Shown here: positions 42,401 to 53,547 of the stretch, piece by piece
Layout of the letters: each line of letters starts with the position of its first letter
Position numbering within the stretch: position 1 is the stretch's first letter
NCBI RefSeq assembly: GCF_963583255.1
Contig: NC_084809.1
Coordinates: 997,001-1,061,000 of the forward strand
Length of the DNA stretch: 64,000 nt
Reading direction: 5' to 3'
Origin: Pyrus communis
Taxonomy: Eukaryota > Streptophyta > Magnoliopsida > Rosales > Rosaceae
Made by a program: the position numbers and the translations under genes
Notes under the pieces: model-generated
Told to the model about the DNA's origin: nothing
Databases searched by the model: none
Seen by the model: only the letters and a program-made list of their open reading frames with translations

Positions 42401-43593
42401 TGGTCATGCTTGGAACACCAAGATAATGTTTCCACGCCTCAGACGTCGGCCCCGCAGCCCCAAAATGTTTATGTTTCTGATGACTCTGCATCTCCAAAAA
42501 GATCATGGGGAATATTCCTGTGCATGAACCCGATTTAAAAACCATATATATTGCTCAGCATTTGGTAAATAATATTATTCAATATTATATGCTAAAGGAT
42601 CGTCAACTGGAAGTGGAATTGTAACGTATTTAATTCAGCGCCATTGTTGCAAATTCATACTTTTGTATGTACACAGACATCTTCTGAATTCCACCAAAGT
42701 CTATACGTTCTTCAAATTCGTCCAAAACCATATTCCCTCCCCTATAACAGCTCATTTTTTTGAAGTTTTAAAGATTTTGCGCATAAAATCGACATAAGAA
42801 TAGTCTGCACTCTAGGCCAGTTCGTCCGTGTAATCGTGTTTGTGCATAAAAGTAGTTTAGTATATCAGCAAAAACAAAAGAGAGAGCAAAATGTGTATGG
42901 AGCACATCATATTGGTAGGGTTTGTACTCAAATAATCGAACATAAGCGACCCTAACATAAGTGAACCTGCTGTCTAGGAATTATGGAAATTATGGTTACC
43001 CCATCGTGTTTTTGCATACCTTTTCTTTTCTTTTGTTTTTTTTTTTTTTGTTTTTTTTTTTTTTGCTCAGATCGTCTTCATAGACATGCTTTGCAAGAAA
43101 AAAGAGTAAAACGGAAAGAGAAAAAAAGGGTATCATTGTTCACAAACTCATTAGTAATTTGCAGCATGCAAAGCATTGTAGATGAAGACTCATCGGATTT
43201 CTAGCATGCATGATTTTGCTTGCTAACACAAGCTAATTTGTGCATGTATTGACAACCTCAAATGGGATAAGAAAACAAAGTATTTTTAACTGCAAATCAT
43301 AGTTTGACATATATACGAAAGTATCTCATTAAAAAGTAAAAAAGAAAAGTTTATGCACACAAGTAAAAAACCCTAGGTTTTGTCTGCAAAAAGAACGAAG
43401 CGGAAAATTGATAATAAAAAAAATTTAGTGAAAAGAGAAATGAAAATGTTAATATTGATGAGCTAGAATCGTATCTTTCGAAATATAAGATAAGGAATTC
43501 AAAGAAGAAACTCTTTGTTCTGATCAAAACTAACCTTGTCAATGTCATGTAGCCAACTTTAGTTGATTCATGTTTGGAATTTTTATGGTACTT

Positions 43594-43736
43594 CTCTCTC
43601 TCTCTCTCTCTCTCTAGACTTCGTAAAATTAAACAAAAGAGTTGTTTCCAACGACAAAAGTGGCCAGCCCTCGAGCAACAAGGAACCTTTCAATCTCATT
43701 ATTTTTTGGCTTCACATCACATAGATTAAAGCCAAT

Positions 43737-43773
<37 letters not shown>
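43594..43773. repeat. CT and GA microsatellites upstream of the MYB gene
   Basis: (CT)n at 43594-43614 and (GA)n at about 43741-43773, in opposite purine/pyrimidine sense. They could pair as a weak inverted repeat. Both lie 370-550 bp upstream of the MYB start codon. Confidence 0.8.
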
Positions 43774-43778
<5 letters not shown>

Positions 43779-44146
43779 AGTTGTTAAAATTAAAAAATAA
43801 ACATTTGAATTGAATGAAGGCGATCCACGTCTGTTTTTTTCCTCTTTAATTTTCTCACGACTTTGTTCGATTTTGGGGTGGTGTCATTTTTATATCAATT
43901 TAGACTGAAATGATTTTCTCCAATTCAATCATTTATCTCCCCTCTCAAACAACAACGTTCTGATTTTTTAATGACGGAATGAACTGGCAAAGCATCTTTG
44001 CTTGGATTATAAGGCTCCCCTTTTAAGCTAGCCCTCCCACTTTATTGTCCACTTAGGAATTCAGGCTCTCTCACTTTTGCAGCTCGGTTGAGTTTTCTTT
44101 TTCTTCGAGGTTCCTTGACAATACTAGGGAAATCGAGTTTGTGACA

Positions 44147-45267
44147 ATGGGAAGGCAACCTTGTTGTGACAAGGTCGGATTGAAACGAGGACCGTGGACG
44201 ATCGAGGAAGATCACAAGCTCATGAATTTTATTCTCAACAATGGTATCCATTGCTGGAGAATGGTACCTAAACTTGCAGGTATATATATACTACTATTTA
44301 ATTTACATTTTGATCATGATCATGTAGATTTCCTTTCCCTTCATCCCTTGCGCTATCTCGATCCTCATCATCGATAATTTGTATGGTCATCTAGGGTTGC
44401 TGAGATGTGGGAAAAGCTGTAGATTAAGATGGATCAATTATCTAAGGCCGGACCTTAAGCGAGGTGGTTTTACTGAAGCTGAAGAGAATCAAATGATTCA
44501 ACTCCATTCATGTCTTGGTAACAGGTACAATTTGCCTGCTTTAACCCTCCGTTTCCTTATCTGAAATTAGTCTGATTAGTAGTAAGCCGCTCATCTCCGA
44601 AATTTTGACATCAATGTCATGGCATATGTACGTACTAACTGTTAGAGCTGGTGTTTTTAATATTTTTGTGTGCAGGTGGTCTAAGATTGCTTCACATTTT
44701 CCTGGCCGGACCGATAACGAAATCAAAAACCACTGGAATACCAGAATCAAGAAGAGGTTGAAGCACCTTGGCGTAGACCCTTTGACCCACAAACCAATTG
44801 AGGAAAAAGAAAATGTTGAAGAAAATAAAGAGACAATTACTCAACACTCAAACATTACTTCTTCATCATCATCAGAAGGACTAGAAGAGTCACGAGGCAC
44901 TGGCTTGGAGGCTAAGCTACTGGAAGATAGTAATGGAAACAAAGGGTTTCCAGAATCCGATGAGAAATCGCGAAATGAGGTTCAGTTAACCACGTTGGAT
45001 GACGCGAATGATATCTTGAAAAACTATGAAGTTTTTTGTGGAAGCTTGGATTTGGGAACATTGATGTTGAACCAAGGATTTCCCAACACCAGCAGCATGT
45101 CTAATTCGTATAGTACCTCGTTTTCGGTGGAAGATTCTAACAACGCTTCTATTTCGATAGGGGAAACCATGCAGGAAAATTGTCTTCAACAGTGGGTTGA
45201 TAGTGTGGATTCCATGCTCTCATGGGATGGCTTCAATACTTTCGGACAAGACCTTTTCTATTTTTGA
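44147..45267 (+). CDS. R2R3-MYB transcription factor, MYB40-like
   Basis: Nuclear DNA-binding transcription factor. Three exons, 44147-44279, 44395-44524 and 44676-45267, encode 284 residues. Both introns sit at the positions classic for R2R3-MYB genes, after KLAG in R2 and inside GNR-W in R3. The R2 repeat spans about residues 14-61 and the R3 repeat about 67-112. The R3 Trp residues and the [19 protein letters not shown] recognition region are intact. The first R3 Trp is replaced by Phe (GGFTEAEE), which is common in plants. I see no bHLH-binding signature or EAR motif. The acidic tail contains [14 protein letters not shown], a plausible activation segment. The N-terminal half resembles Arabidopsis MYB40 (At5g14340) most closely by recall. 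A TATA-like gattataagg lies at about 44005. Confidence 0.92.
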
Positions 45268-46443
45268 TCGAAATAGCCTTAGATGAACATTATTTATGAT
45301 CATTCAAGCTACAAAATTGTTGCAACAATTAAATCAGATGATATGTCAATTTAATGTGTCTTTATATATAGTTTGTGATTGTGATCGATATTCTAATTTA
45401 AATTATGAAGAAGAGATCGATTTGGGTGCAGACGCACTGTCTTAGTCAACTTAGTTATGAATATTTGTTGAGATAGAGTTCTCTTTCATCTTCCATTAGA
45501 ATATGAATAATTGGAAGCAACAATGCCCCCGAGGTTAACATTATTACTTTTTCAAAGCTTTATCTTGAATTAATAATATATAAGAAGCTAGAGCAAGCAA
45601 TTGCTAATTTTTTAGGTCGTGCCAAGCACTCAGGATTAAGTGGAGTAGCTCCCAGCCTATATATACGAAGAAGAGAGAGGGAGTTATTATTAGTACTTTG
45701 ATAAAGTTATATACATTTTAAACATTTAAGATAAGAGAAAAAATGACGTTTGAAAGATACATGCATTATGATATTTTAAGAGCGTAAATAACTCTTTTTT
45801 GTTTTTGAGCTTCATATATAGAAGGGTTTTTTACTTAATTACGTGCATGAATTGTGCTTGCAAACTGCTCAATGAGCCCCAAGTGGAATCTCACGATATC
45901 ACCTCCCAACAAAAAAAGGAGAATCATCTGAAGCCACTGCCGACGCTATTCAGTAATATTCGTCGCGCGCACAGATACATACATACATATATATATATAT
46001 ATTATAATTCAGTATGTGTTCAATGCAAATTAATGTATACTAAATTACTAATCTGTATTTTAGTATAATAATTGAAGGAAGTTGGAGAGAATACTTGTTG
46101 GCTTTAGTTAATCAGCTGACCCTATTACTCAGTATAAATTAGCATGTATTAACTTGGTTGTTAGGGTTATCGAGGTTTGATTTAGAGAATACTTTTTTTT
46201 GTTGAGAATTCCTTGTTTTCTTTCGTGTAAATTCCCCAGCAACGAATTAAAAACTTAATTCGATTATAAGATGGTCCATGTAGTATGTGGTTTGCGTCAT
46301 GATTTCACACATATATTTCATTAAGCTTTAGCCAAAAAGCCGAAAAAAGTATTGTATTTTATTAAGCCACTAACATCGTCATCTTCGATTCTCAATATAA
46401 GTACAACTAAATTAAGAATATAAATATTTTTTTATAATAAATG

Positions 46444-46644
46444 TACAATCACAACCAAGAGAACGAGGTTTGACGCAATAGAAAGTTTGCTCTTTTATAC
46501 CGAAAGGTTATTGATTCGAGTTATGAAAACAATCATTTGGCAAACCAAAAATAAGATTGCATATGATAGATGTTTATGCCCCGGCCCTCGCAATGCAAGG
46601 AGCCTTGTTACTTGAAGTTGCCCTTTTTATACAATCACACAACC
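46444..46644 (+). mobile_element. Au-like tRNA-derived SINE with target-site duplication
   Basis: The SINE body spans 46457-46629. It has a B-box-like gattcgagt at 46513 and a diagnostic 3' segment ccctcgcaatgcaaggagcc ending in a short T run (pol III terminator). Flanks tacaatcacaacc (46444-46456) and tacaatcacacaacc (46630-46644) form a 13 bp direct repeat with one 2 bp indel. This is typical target-site duplication for LINE-mobilised SINEs. It resembles the Au SINE family. Confidence 0.8.
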
Positions 46645-47158
46645 TAAAACATTGATAAATTGGTGTATGGGACATATATATTAAGTATTTCTTTTTCAAG
46701 TTGGTATAAGGGACATACAAGGAGGCTGGCTGATCAGATTCTTTATGCTTCTTTCTAGTCTAGGTTTGTTTTGTTGTTGTTTTTATTCTTCTAGCTTTGT
46801 GGTTCCAATTTTTAATACTTAAATAGCTATTTATTTATCTTTTAAAGGGACAGAGCAACAATTGGAAAGCTAAGTTTGTAACTAGATGTTTGCACTTATA
46901 TGATTCCTCTCTCTTTTTCCTTTCCTTTTAATTACCTTCTTGTATAATACCTTGGATCTAAACGACAATAGATAATCATACTACAAGCTAGTGATTTTAA
47001 CACTCTTTAATACAATTTTTTAGAGCATCTTCAACTGAGATGTTAAAAATCTTACGTGGATGTTTTGACCAAAAAAAAAAAGAAAAAAGAAGATGCCAAA
47101 ATCTTACTGGATTGACATTGACGTCATCCACTTTACTGCCAAATTTGAAGGTAAAGTC

Positions 47159-47163
<5 letters not shown>

Positions 47164-47193
<30 letters not shown>
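47164..47193. repeat. TA microsatellite
   Basis: A (TA)n tract of about 30 bp at the edge of a degenerate element whose left end reads gagcatcttcaactgagatg. Confidence 0.85.
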
Positions 47194-47197
<4 letters not shown>

Positions 47198-47376
47198 TTA
47201 ATGATGGCCCAAATATTTCTTTATTTTTTTCACTTATTGGTTATTTTATTAGTATAGTCTGACCTACTTGATTTTATAAATAACCGATCGACGCTCATAA
47301 GGTTCAACAATGAATATTCAATTTGGGGTCTAAATGCGTAAAAGAGAATGAGTATTTTTATTTTCAATCTTTCTAT

Positions 47377-47545
47377 CCCATCTCGACCCGGGCCCCCATC
47401 ACATCTCGTGCTCAACTCCACCGTAGCATGATATTGTCCGCTTTGGGCATCGACCACGCCCTCATGGTTTTGTTTCTGGAAAGGTGACGAAGCCAGCATA
47501 GCTCGATTAGGAGTTCTAGTAGACATTCCGGGTCGGGGTGTGTCA
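47377..47545 (-). mobile_element. Chimeric fragment related to the Cassandra TRIM LTR
   Basis: About 47377-47480 shares ccaccgtagcatgatattgt and cgaccacgccct with the element at 61687-61874 and continues into ggttttgtttctgg, as in Cassandra LTRs. The last part (47520-47545) instead ends gggtcggggtgtgtca, the terminal motif of the large LTR at 52501. The two pieces are fused or overlie one another. Confidence 0.5.
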
Positions 47546-47788
47546 CTTTCTCTCCCTCAATCCTTATGATGAATTTTCTGCTCCTGAGTTTGAATCTCTC
47601 TCCAATCATGTCTTGTAATAAAATTAAAAAAAAAAAAAAATTCTCATGATGAACCAAAAGGCCTACAACTGAACAAAGTCCAATAAGCCCGTAACTGAGT
47701 TAGGCCCGGTCACAGAGAAGTTTAGAGTCAAACCCAAACTCGTCCTCTGCGAACCAATTTGCCAGAAGCAAATCCAAAGAAGAAGAGC

Positions 47789-48882
47789 ATGTCAGCGATT
47801 CAAACAGCGATTCGGAGGTTCCACGCCACCGCAAATGCTCCGAGGCTCACCAGATTCTCCCTCCACGCGCCCAAATGTGTAAGCTTCAAGCTTTTGATCT
47901 CCGCCGGTGGTTTTTGTAATTGGATTTGAATCATATTGTAGATGTTTCTGAAAATGGTGTTTTTGAATCTGAAAAATGGTGTTTCGGAATTTTGGTTTGG
48001 TTTCAGGTAGAGGTGGAGTTTGGAAATGGAAATGTTTTCAATTTGTCAGCTGAGTTTCTGAGAATCCACAGCCCAGCTGTTGATGCCAAGATTAGGTCAA
48101 TTGCTGGTGAAAAGGTAATAATTCCCAATTCTCAAATCAAAATTTTAAACCCTTTTGTTATCATCACACTGCAATTTTTTGCACGACTAGTTAACCTGAC
48201 ACGAAACGACACAAAAATTATAGTTCCGCGTCAACCTGTTAATGAGTCGGGTCATTAACGGATCACCCCGTTAAAAATCCGTTAACACGTCGATTCACCA
48301 CTTAAGAACCCAATAAGATACTAATCCCAAGCCACTAATGCAAGGACTCTCTCCACGTAGTATTGTATTAGTAGTCCAAGACACCACAGTGGCGGTGAAT
48401 CCGTTCCTTCTAAGTTATTCTCCATATGGTTTACTGTCCATTCGTCTTCAATTGAATATGTTTTCACCATCTTGTTATCTCCACAACTATCTTTGACATG
48501 TTATTTGGATGCTTAGTGCTGCGCCAACATGTTGATATTGTAACCTTGTTTTCTTCACATCTGTCGATTAATGCAGGTGATATCTGGGCGGCGTCACGTC
48601 GGAATCATGTCTGCGGAACCTGTAGGAAACTATGGGGTAAGGTACTTTTACACTCCGGGTTTAATGGGGGTTGCAAACAATTTGTATATCGGAAATGTTA
48701 TGTTGTGACTGGGATGGTGGAGTGAATGTTTCAGGATTGTTTTCGATGACTTACACAACACCGGAATCTATTCGTGGGATTACTTGTATCACTTGGGAAG
48801 CAACAAATTCAGCCTCATGAGAAATTATATCAAAACGCTCAACAAGTACGGGCTCAGGCGCGATCCACCTAGAAGAAAATGA
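47789..48882 (+). CDS. DUF971 (GBBH-like N-terminal domain) protein
   Basis: Four exons, 47789-47878, 48007-48114, 48577-48641 and 48735-48882, give 136 residues. The first 30 residues (MSAIQTAIRRFHATANAPRL) are Arg-rich without acidic residues, suggesting a mitochondrial presequence. The rest is the compact DUF971 domain also found N-terminal to gamma-butyrobetaine hydroxylase. It includes LSAEFLRIHSPAVDAK, VGNYGVRIVFDDLHNTGIY, SWDYLYHLG and the end YGLRRDPPRRK. DUF971 stand-alone proteins often occur in iron-sulphur contexts, but no enzyme activity can be read here. Exon 3 uses the donor after GGGGTAAG, required to keep frame. It corresponds to At3g27340 as I recall. Confidence 0.9.
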
Positions 48883-49525
48883 TTCAGGCTTTTGTTCCAT
48901 TGCTCTTGATTTCAAACGATGACCGCCAATCAACCTTTCCAGCCTTTGTCTGTAACCGGAGCATGGCCGGATAATATGGGGCACGCTTTAGTTTCGAGTT
49001 CATTGCATGGACCTAAAGGCTTACGGAGGAGCTGCATTGAACGTCGTTGCCATTTATTGTTTGTTTGCTTGCACTGTAATCTAATGCAATTACAATGTAC
49101 ATGTAAACTAGTTGGCCTGGCTATACGTCGAATCTTTGTGCCATGTTTGAGCGGATTGAAAAGAATTTATTTGTTGAAGAAAAGCATTATAAGCTTCTCT
49201 CTCTGTCAAACTCTACTTCGAACGATGTTGACATCGACATGGCCGAAAACCAAAAGAGAAGGCCCTTGAAAAACACCAAGACGTTCAAGCAAAATGGAGC
49301 GAACAAATCATAGGCATTGATGCACAATGAACAGAATCCTTATAACTTTCGATACATCAAATTTTGCCTTCGCATTGCCAAAAAATGTTGGTCTTCGTCT
49401 ACACTGAAATGATCAAAATACAAATTACAAAGCAAATGGAAGAGCACAGCTTTTACATTTTGTGACTACGATAGACTGCATAGTCTCTCTCTCTCCCTCT
49501 GTTGCTTTGCAATGAAAAGTTGTAA

Positions 49526-51601
49526 CTAGGACGGTTTTTTCTTCCTTCCGATTGGTGTGACACGCTTCAGTTCTTGAGTTCCTCTTTGCACTCCCCTGAC
49601 ACAGAAAAAAATATATAATTACCGTCGTGAAATTAATAGAAAAGCGGCCAAAGTCTGGCAAAATGGGGAGTATGGATGTAGATACCTGCTGTACATGTAA
49701 ATGTAAGAGTAGAAAAGGAAGAGCAAGGCCAGAGTCAGAATGGAAATAACAAGGTAGGATATACTCGCCCTCTTCTGCACATTTGACACATAAAGGAGGA
49801 GGACAAGTTCAACAAAACATCATACGGGCATAACCAAGAAACAGCATAACAGGTTCAGGTTTTATACTGAAAAAGATTTAGGATGATTTAGTGTAAGTGT
49901 ATACCACCCAAAGTGAACTTTACCTTCCTGCGGCCTCGAGAGAAGGGCTTTTGACGTCCAGTACAAGTGTGGGCATCACAGAATTGGCGCAAGAAGAACT
50001 CTGCCATATTAATCATCAAAAAAGCAATACTATAAGTTGATAATTTTGAAAAATAAGCTTGTTACAGCTTTCTGTTGTTATGATAAATGTAGATATAAAC
50101 TTACCGTGAAGACGGCTTGCTGCTGGACCCTGTTTGACTGGAAAACAACTATCAGCTAGACCCTGCATATAATGGGCAATTTATGAATACAAAGAATGCT
50201 GAAATTCAAATCCGAAAGTCATCAGCCAGATGCCACCTCACACAGATGTCGATTCCGTGCAGCAGCAGCAGGATTGCACTTAGTCTTTTTGTGTGGTACA
50301 GAACCCATCTCGAGGTCACAATGCAACGCACCACAAACATCTGCCAAGCACCTGGTATGACTCTGATTAAGCAGAGGTATGCCATATTTCAATTAGAAAT
50401 GACCAACTTAGGCTAAACAAATCAACAGGCCATGGTTGCCAATGTCCAGTTATAATTTGTAGAAAATTAGCTTAATACAATAAGGTAAGGAGATGAGCTT
50501 AAGTGTACGGGTTGATGTAAAACAATTTTTCGGGTCATGCTCTTTCTATTATTCTCTGAAGATATTAGGCTTGTATTATTCAATGCATGCTAATTTAGTT
50601 AATTCCATGATAACCTTTCACTCTGAAACAAAATATTGTCATAAGTATCGCTACTAGGAAAAGAACATAAAACCAAAGGGCACTTACCACATTCAGCAAA
50701 TTGTAATGCCTGTTGTCAAAATGCTTATCAAGAAATTTGTCATCATAAAATCTCTTTTTACAATATCCACATTGCCATTCGTTTAAATCTACTTGGATTT
50801 TGTGCTCTTCCTGATCTCTGTACAGATCATTGTCAGGGTGCAGCTTACATGTTCTTGAAATCTGATACTGCTCTTTCTCTACAAAGGGCATCAAGTACTG
50901 CACCACCAAGAGCGAGAATGATATCAGTGACCGAAACTACTATAAAATGTACTAATCAAAAGAGTCTATGCATGATTTTCTTCCATACCTCCTGAATTAT
51001 TTTCCACGCCGCCTTACTCCTTTCTCTCGAACAATGTACCTCCGGTGGATCTCCCAGCTCTTTCTTTATAGTTCTACACATCAAATTCTGTTATTAGTAA
51101 TAGACAAAGCTTCAGAATTTCAAAAGGAACACAAATAATATGCAACACCGACTTGAAAAAACTTGTTCCAGTAAGGATTTTAGTTGAATGACACGAAATC
51201 GACATCAATTTCCAATTCCCATAAACAATTAGTCCATCTCACAAAGCAGGTTGATTCTCAGGATCGTAAACAAAATTACTAGCTTAATCATAAATGAAAA
51301 TATATGTTCAACATTTTAGCAAGAGTACCTTGTGGCTGCAGAATCCTCATGACCCTGTGAAAAACAAAGAAACAAGCACCAAGTTCAAAAATTGGATTGA
51401 GCCCAGATAATATCATCGAAAATTGGATTAACCCATAAAATAATTTCCAGAGATTGAATGCATTACAAGCTGAATTGTTGATATGAGCAACAATGGAGAA
51501 AAGCAAAAATAACCGAGGAAGGTTACCTGATTTTTTGAAGAAACACCACCGAATTGCAGAGAAACCGATAAGAACAGGTACAGAAGACCAAGCCATTTCA
51601 T
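49526..51601 (-). CDS. Signal-peptide, single C2H2 zinc-finger, C-terminal transmembrane protein
   Basis: I do not recognise a named family. Nine exons: 51601-51527, 51354-51329, 51073-50989, 50897-50688, 50362-50237, 50162-50105, 50000-49924, 49774-49686 and 49595-49526. They give 271 residues in frame. The ATG at 51601 encodes a clean signal peptide (MKWLGLLYLFLSVSLQFGGV). An overlapping frame opening further upstream is acidic and does not splice in frame. A C2H2 finger lies at 105-126 (C105, C108, H121, H126; spacing C-x2-C-x12-H-x4-H). It is followed by a Cys-rich segment with CLADVCGALHC and FCDAHTC. The transmembrane helix is at about 223-246 and a basic tail (IGRKKKPS) ends the protein. 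The topology predicts the finger on the lumenal or outer side, which is unusual for DNA binding and suggests a structural zinc site. Confidence 0.85.
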
Positions 51602-51613
51602 CTTCCACCACTT

Positions 51614-51662
51614 CCTCTTCTTCTTCTTCTTCTTCTTCTCTTCTCTCTCTCTCTCTCTCTCG
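51614..51662. repeat. TTC and CT repeats in the leader of the C2H2 gene
   Basis: (CTT)n at about 51614-51640 followed by (CT)n at 51645-51662, just upstream of the minus-strand start codon. On the coding strand it reads GA then GAA. Confidence 0.8.
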
Positions 51663-52495
51663 GAATGCTAAGCTGCTGCAGCATTCCACATCTCCGCTCG
51701 CTTACTCCCTCTCTTCCTAATGCAACCTCCACAGACGACCTCCGACTGCCAGTCCACACCCCAGTAACCAATCATAACTTGCCGCGTGGAAGAACTTCAG
51801 CTCCGATTTGGGCTTGGAACACCATTTGACAGTGTTTTGGGCTTGACTCCTATATTTTTAACATATCTTTTTAGTTTTCAGCTTAAATAGAACATTTTGA
51901 TATATATTGTTATTCAATAAATCGTAAAACAACTTCTAAATGTCTTATAAAGTTTTCCTTGATGCTCACAAAAAATATTTTGCAAAAATGAAAATTTTGC
52001 ATTTTTGACAAAAAAACGTTTTTTAGTCGATTTTGTAAATTCGTACCTAAATCATCGTTTAATATATTTATTTGTACTTTTGACTCACCGTGAAGTTTCA
52101 AAAATTAATGTAAAACTTTCCGTTTATATTCTTGAGGGTGGAACCTCTTTTTGACAATTTTTTGGGCCTCACTACTACATTTTCACTTACTTATTTTTAG
52201 TTTTCGGCTTAAATACTTTACTAAATATACATTTCTTACTGAATAAATCGTAAAACCGCTTCCAAATGCCATACAAAGTTTTCCTTAATGCTCATAGAAA
52301 AAAAATTCGCGAAAATAAAAAATTTATATTTTTGACAACAAACGTGGGTGTCCATGGTTTTTGGTCAGTTTTGCAAATTTGTACATAATTACCGATCAAT
52401 CTATTTATTTTCATGTTTGCCTCATCGTGAAGTTTTAAAAATTAAGGTGAGATTTTCCGTTGAGATTCTTGAGTGTAGAACCCCATTTGACAATG

Positions 52496-53502
52496 TTATG
52501 TGACACACCCCGACCGAGATCAGGGCGTGCTGGCCGTCACTCGAAGGTGACGTAGCCATGTGCGCGTGCGGAAGCTAATTAAGAAGGTAATATAAAAGTA
52601 CGAATAAATAAAAACCTACTAGCATACAAAGTACTAGTGTATGTGAGACACAATTCAGAGCAAGTCTACAACAGTCCAAAGGAAAAGATACGACATAATT
52701 ACACCCGAAGGTGACCCTACAATGGTGAATGTCTGTCAGAAATGCCGGGACGCCCTCTGGGATAAACCACCGAACTTGCTAGACCACTAGAACTTGGAGG
52801 GGCGCAAAAACAAAAGCGTGAGTGGGCAAAAACAAAGTTCTTTGAAAACTCTTTAGCAAAATACATTCTAACCCCTCGCCGTAAAACCTGTATACTTCCC
52901 AGAAAATGAACATATATACGTATGTATAGATATGTCAATCATGCTCCACCATATGCCATTCATGCTCACAATATGCCATTCATGCTTGAGAATATGCCAC
53001 AACAGAATATCATAATCAAATATAAATTCTCAAGCGTAATTCACATCAATAACATATAATCTGGCAGCCGGGAGTCACCTAACGTGACCTGTACGGCTGC
53101 ATCTAGAGCTCCACTCTCAACTCAATATCTGAATTTGCACACGAGTCAGAACCACCTAACGTGGTCTGTACGACAAGCTGGGTGTAATATATATATATAT
53201 GTATGCTCTAGTGCTACGATCACGTGAAGTTGTGCGATAATCGCGGGTCACCTACAAGTCGGAACCACCTAATGTGGTTTGTACGACAGGCTTGCACCTA
53301 ACTTGGATCCAAGGCGAGCATGCGGTGCTGGTGAACATACACGTGAAGGCTGTGCCCTGGCCCTGGGCGGGAGCACTAACACCGGGGGTGCAGATTATGA
53401 GCTCTCTAAGCATTTCAAACTACTATTGCATAATAAACAGGAATGCATAACCACATGAATACCGCTTACCTGGCACTTACCTGTGCGTCCACAGCACCAA
53501 AT

Positions 53503-53547
<45 letters not shown>

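Larger units (their letters stand above)
39080..44100. other. Gene-poor spacer between GT92 and MYB40-like genes
   Basis: About 5 kb with no supportable gene. Identified contents: a family A MITE (39318-39462), an RTE LINE fragment (about 39738-39930), an antisense retroelement remnant (about 42080-42400), poly-T (43035-43065) and CT/GA microsatellites (43594-43614 and 43741-43773). The remainder (about 40000-42000 and 42560-43550) shows nothing I can name. Open frames there lack family resemblance and codon bias. Confidence 0.55.
45268..47788. other. Spacer between the MYB and DUF971 genes
   Basis: AT-rich, no gene seen. Contains an intact-looking SINE (46457-46629), a (TA)n microsatellite (47164-47193) beside a degenerate element (about 47020-47165), and a fragment related to the Cassandra TRIM LTR (47377-47545). 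Confidence 0.6.

Noticed and set aside
42323..42538. 71-residue ORF beginning MQDPLFSDMRS
   Set aside because: Starts inside a retroelement remnant; no homologue recognised and no good flanking context.
51288..51689. Acidic ORF beginning MECCSSLAFRER over the C2H2 gene first exon
   Set aside because: Its N-terminus is just the translated GA/GAA repeat. The overlapping frame from ATG 51601 gives a signal peptide and splices in frame to eight further exons.
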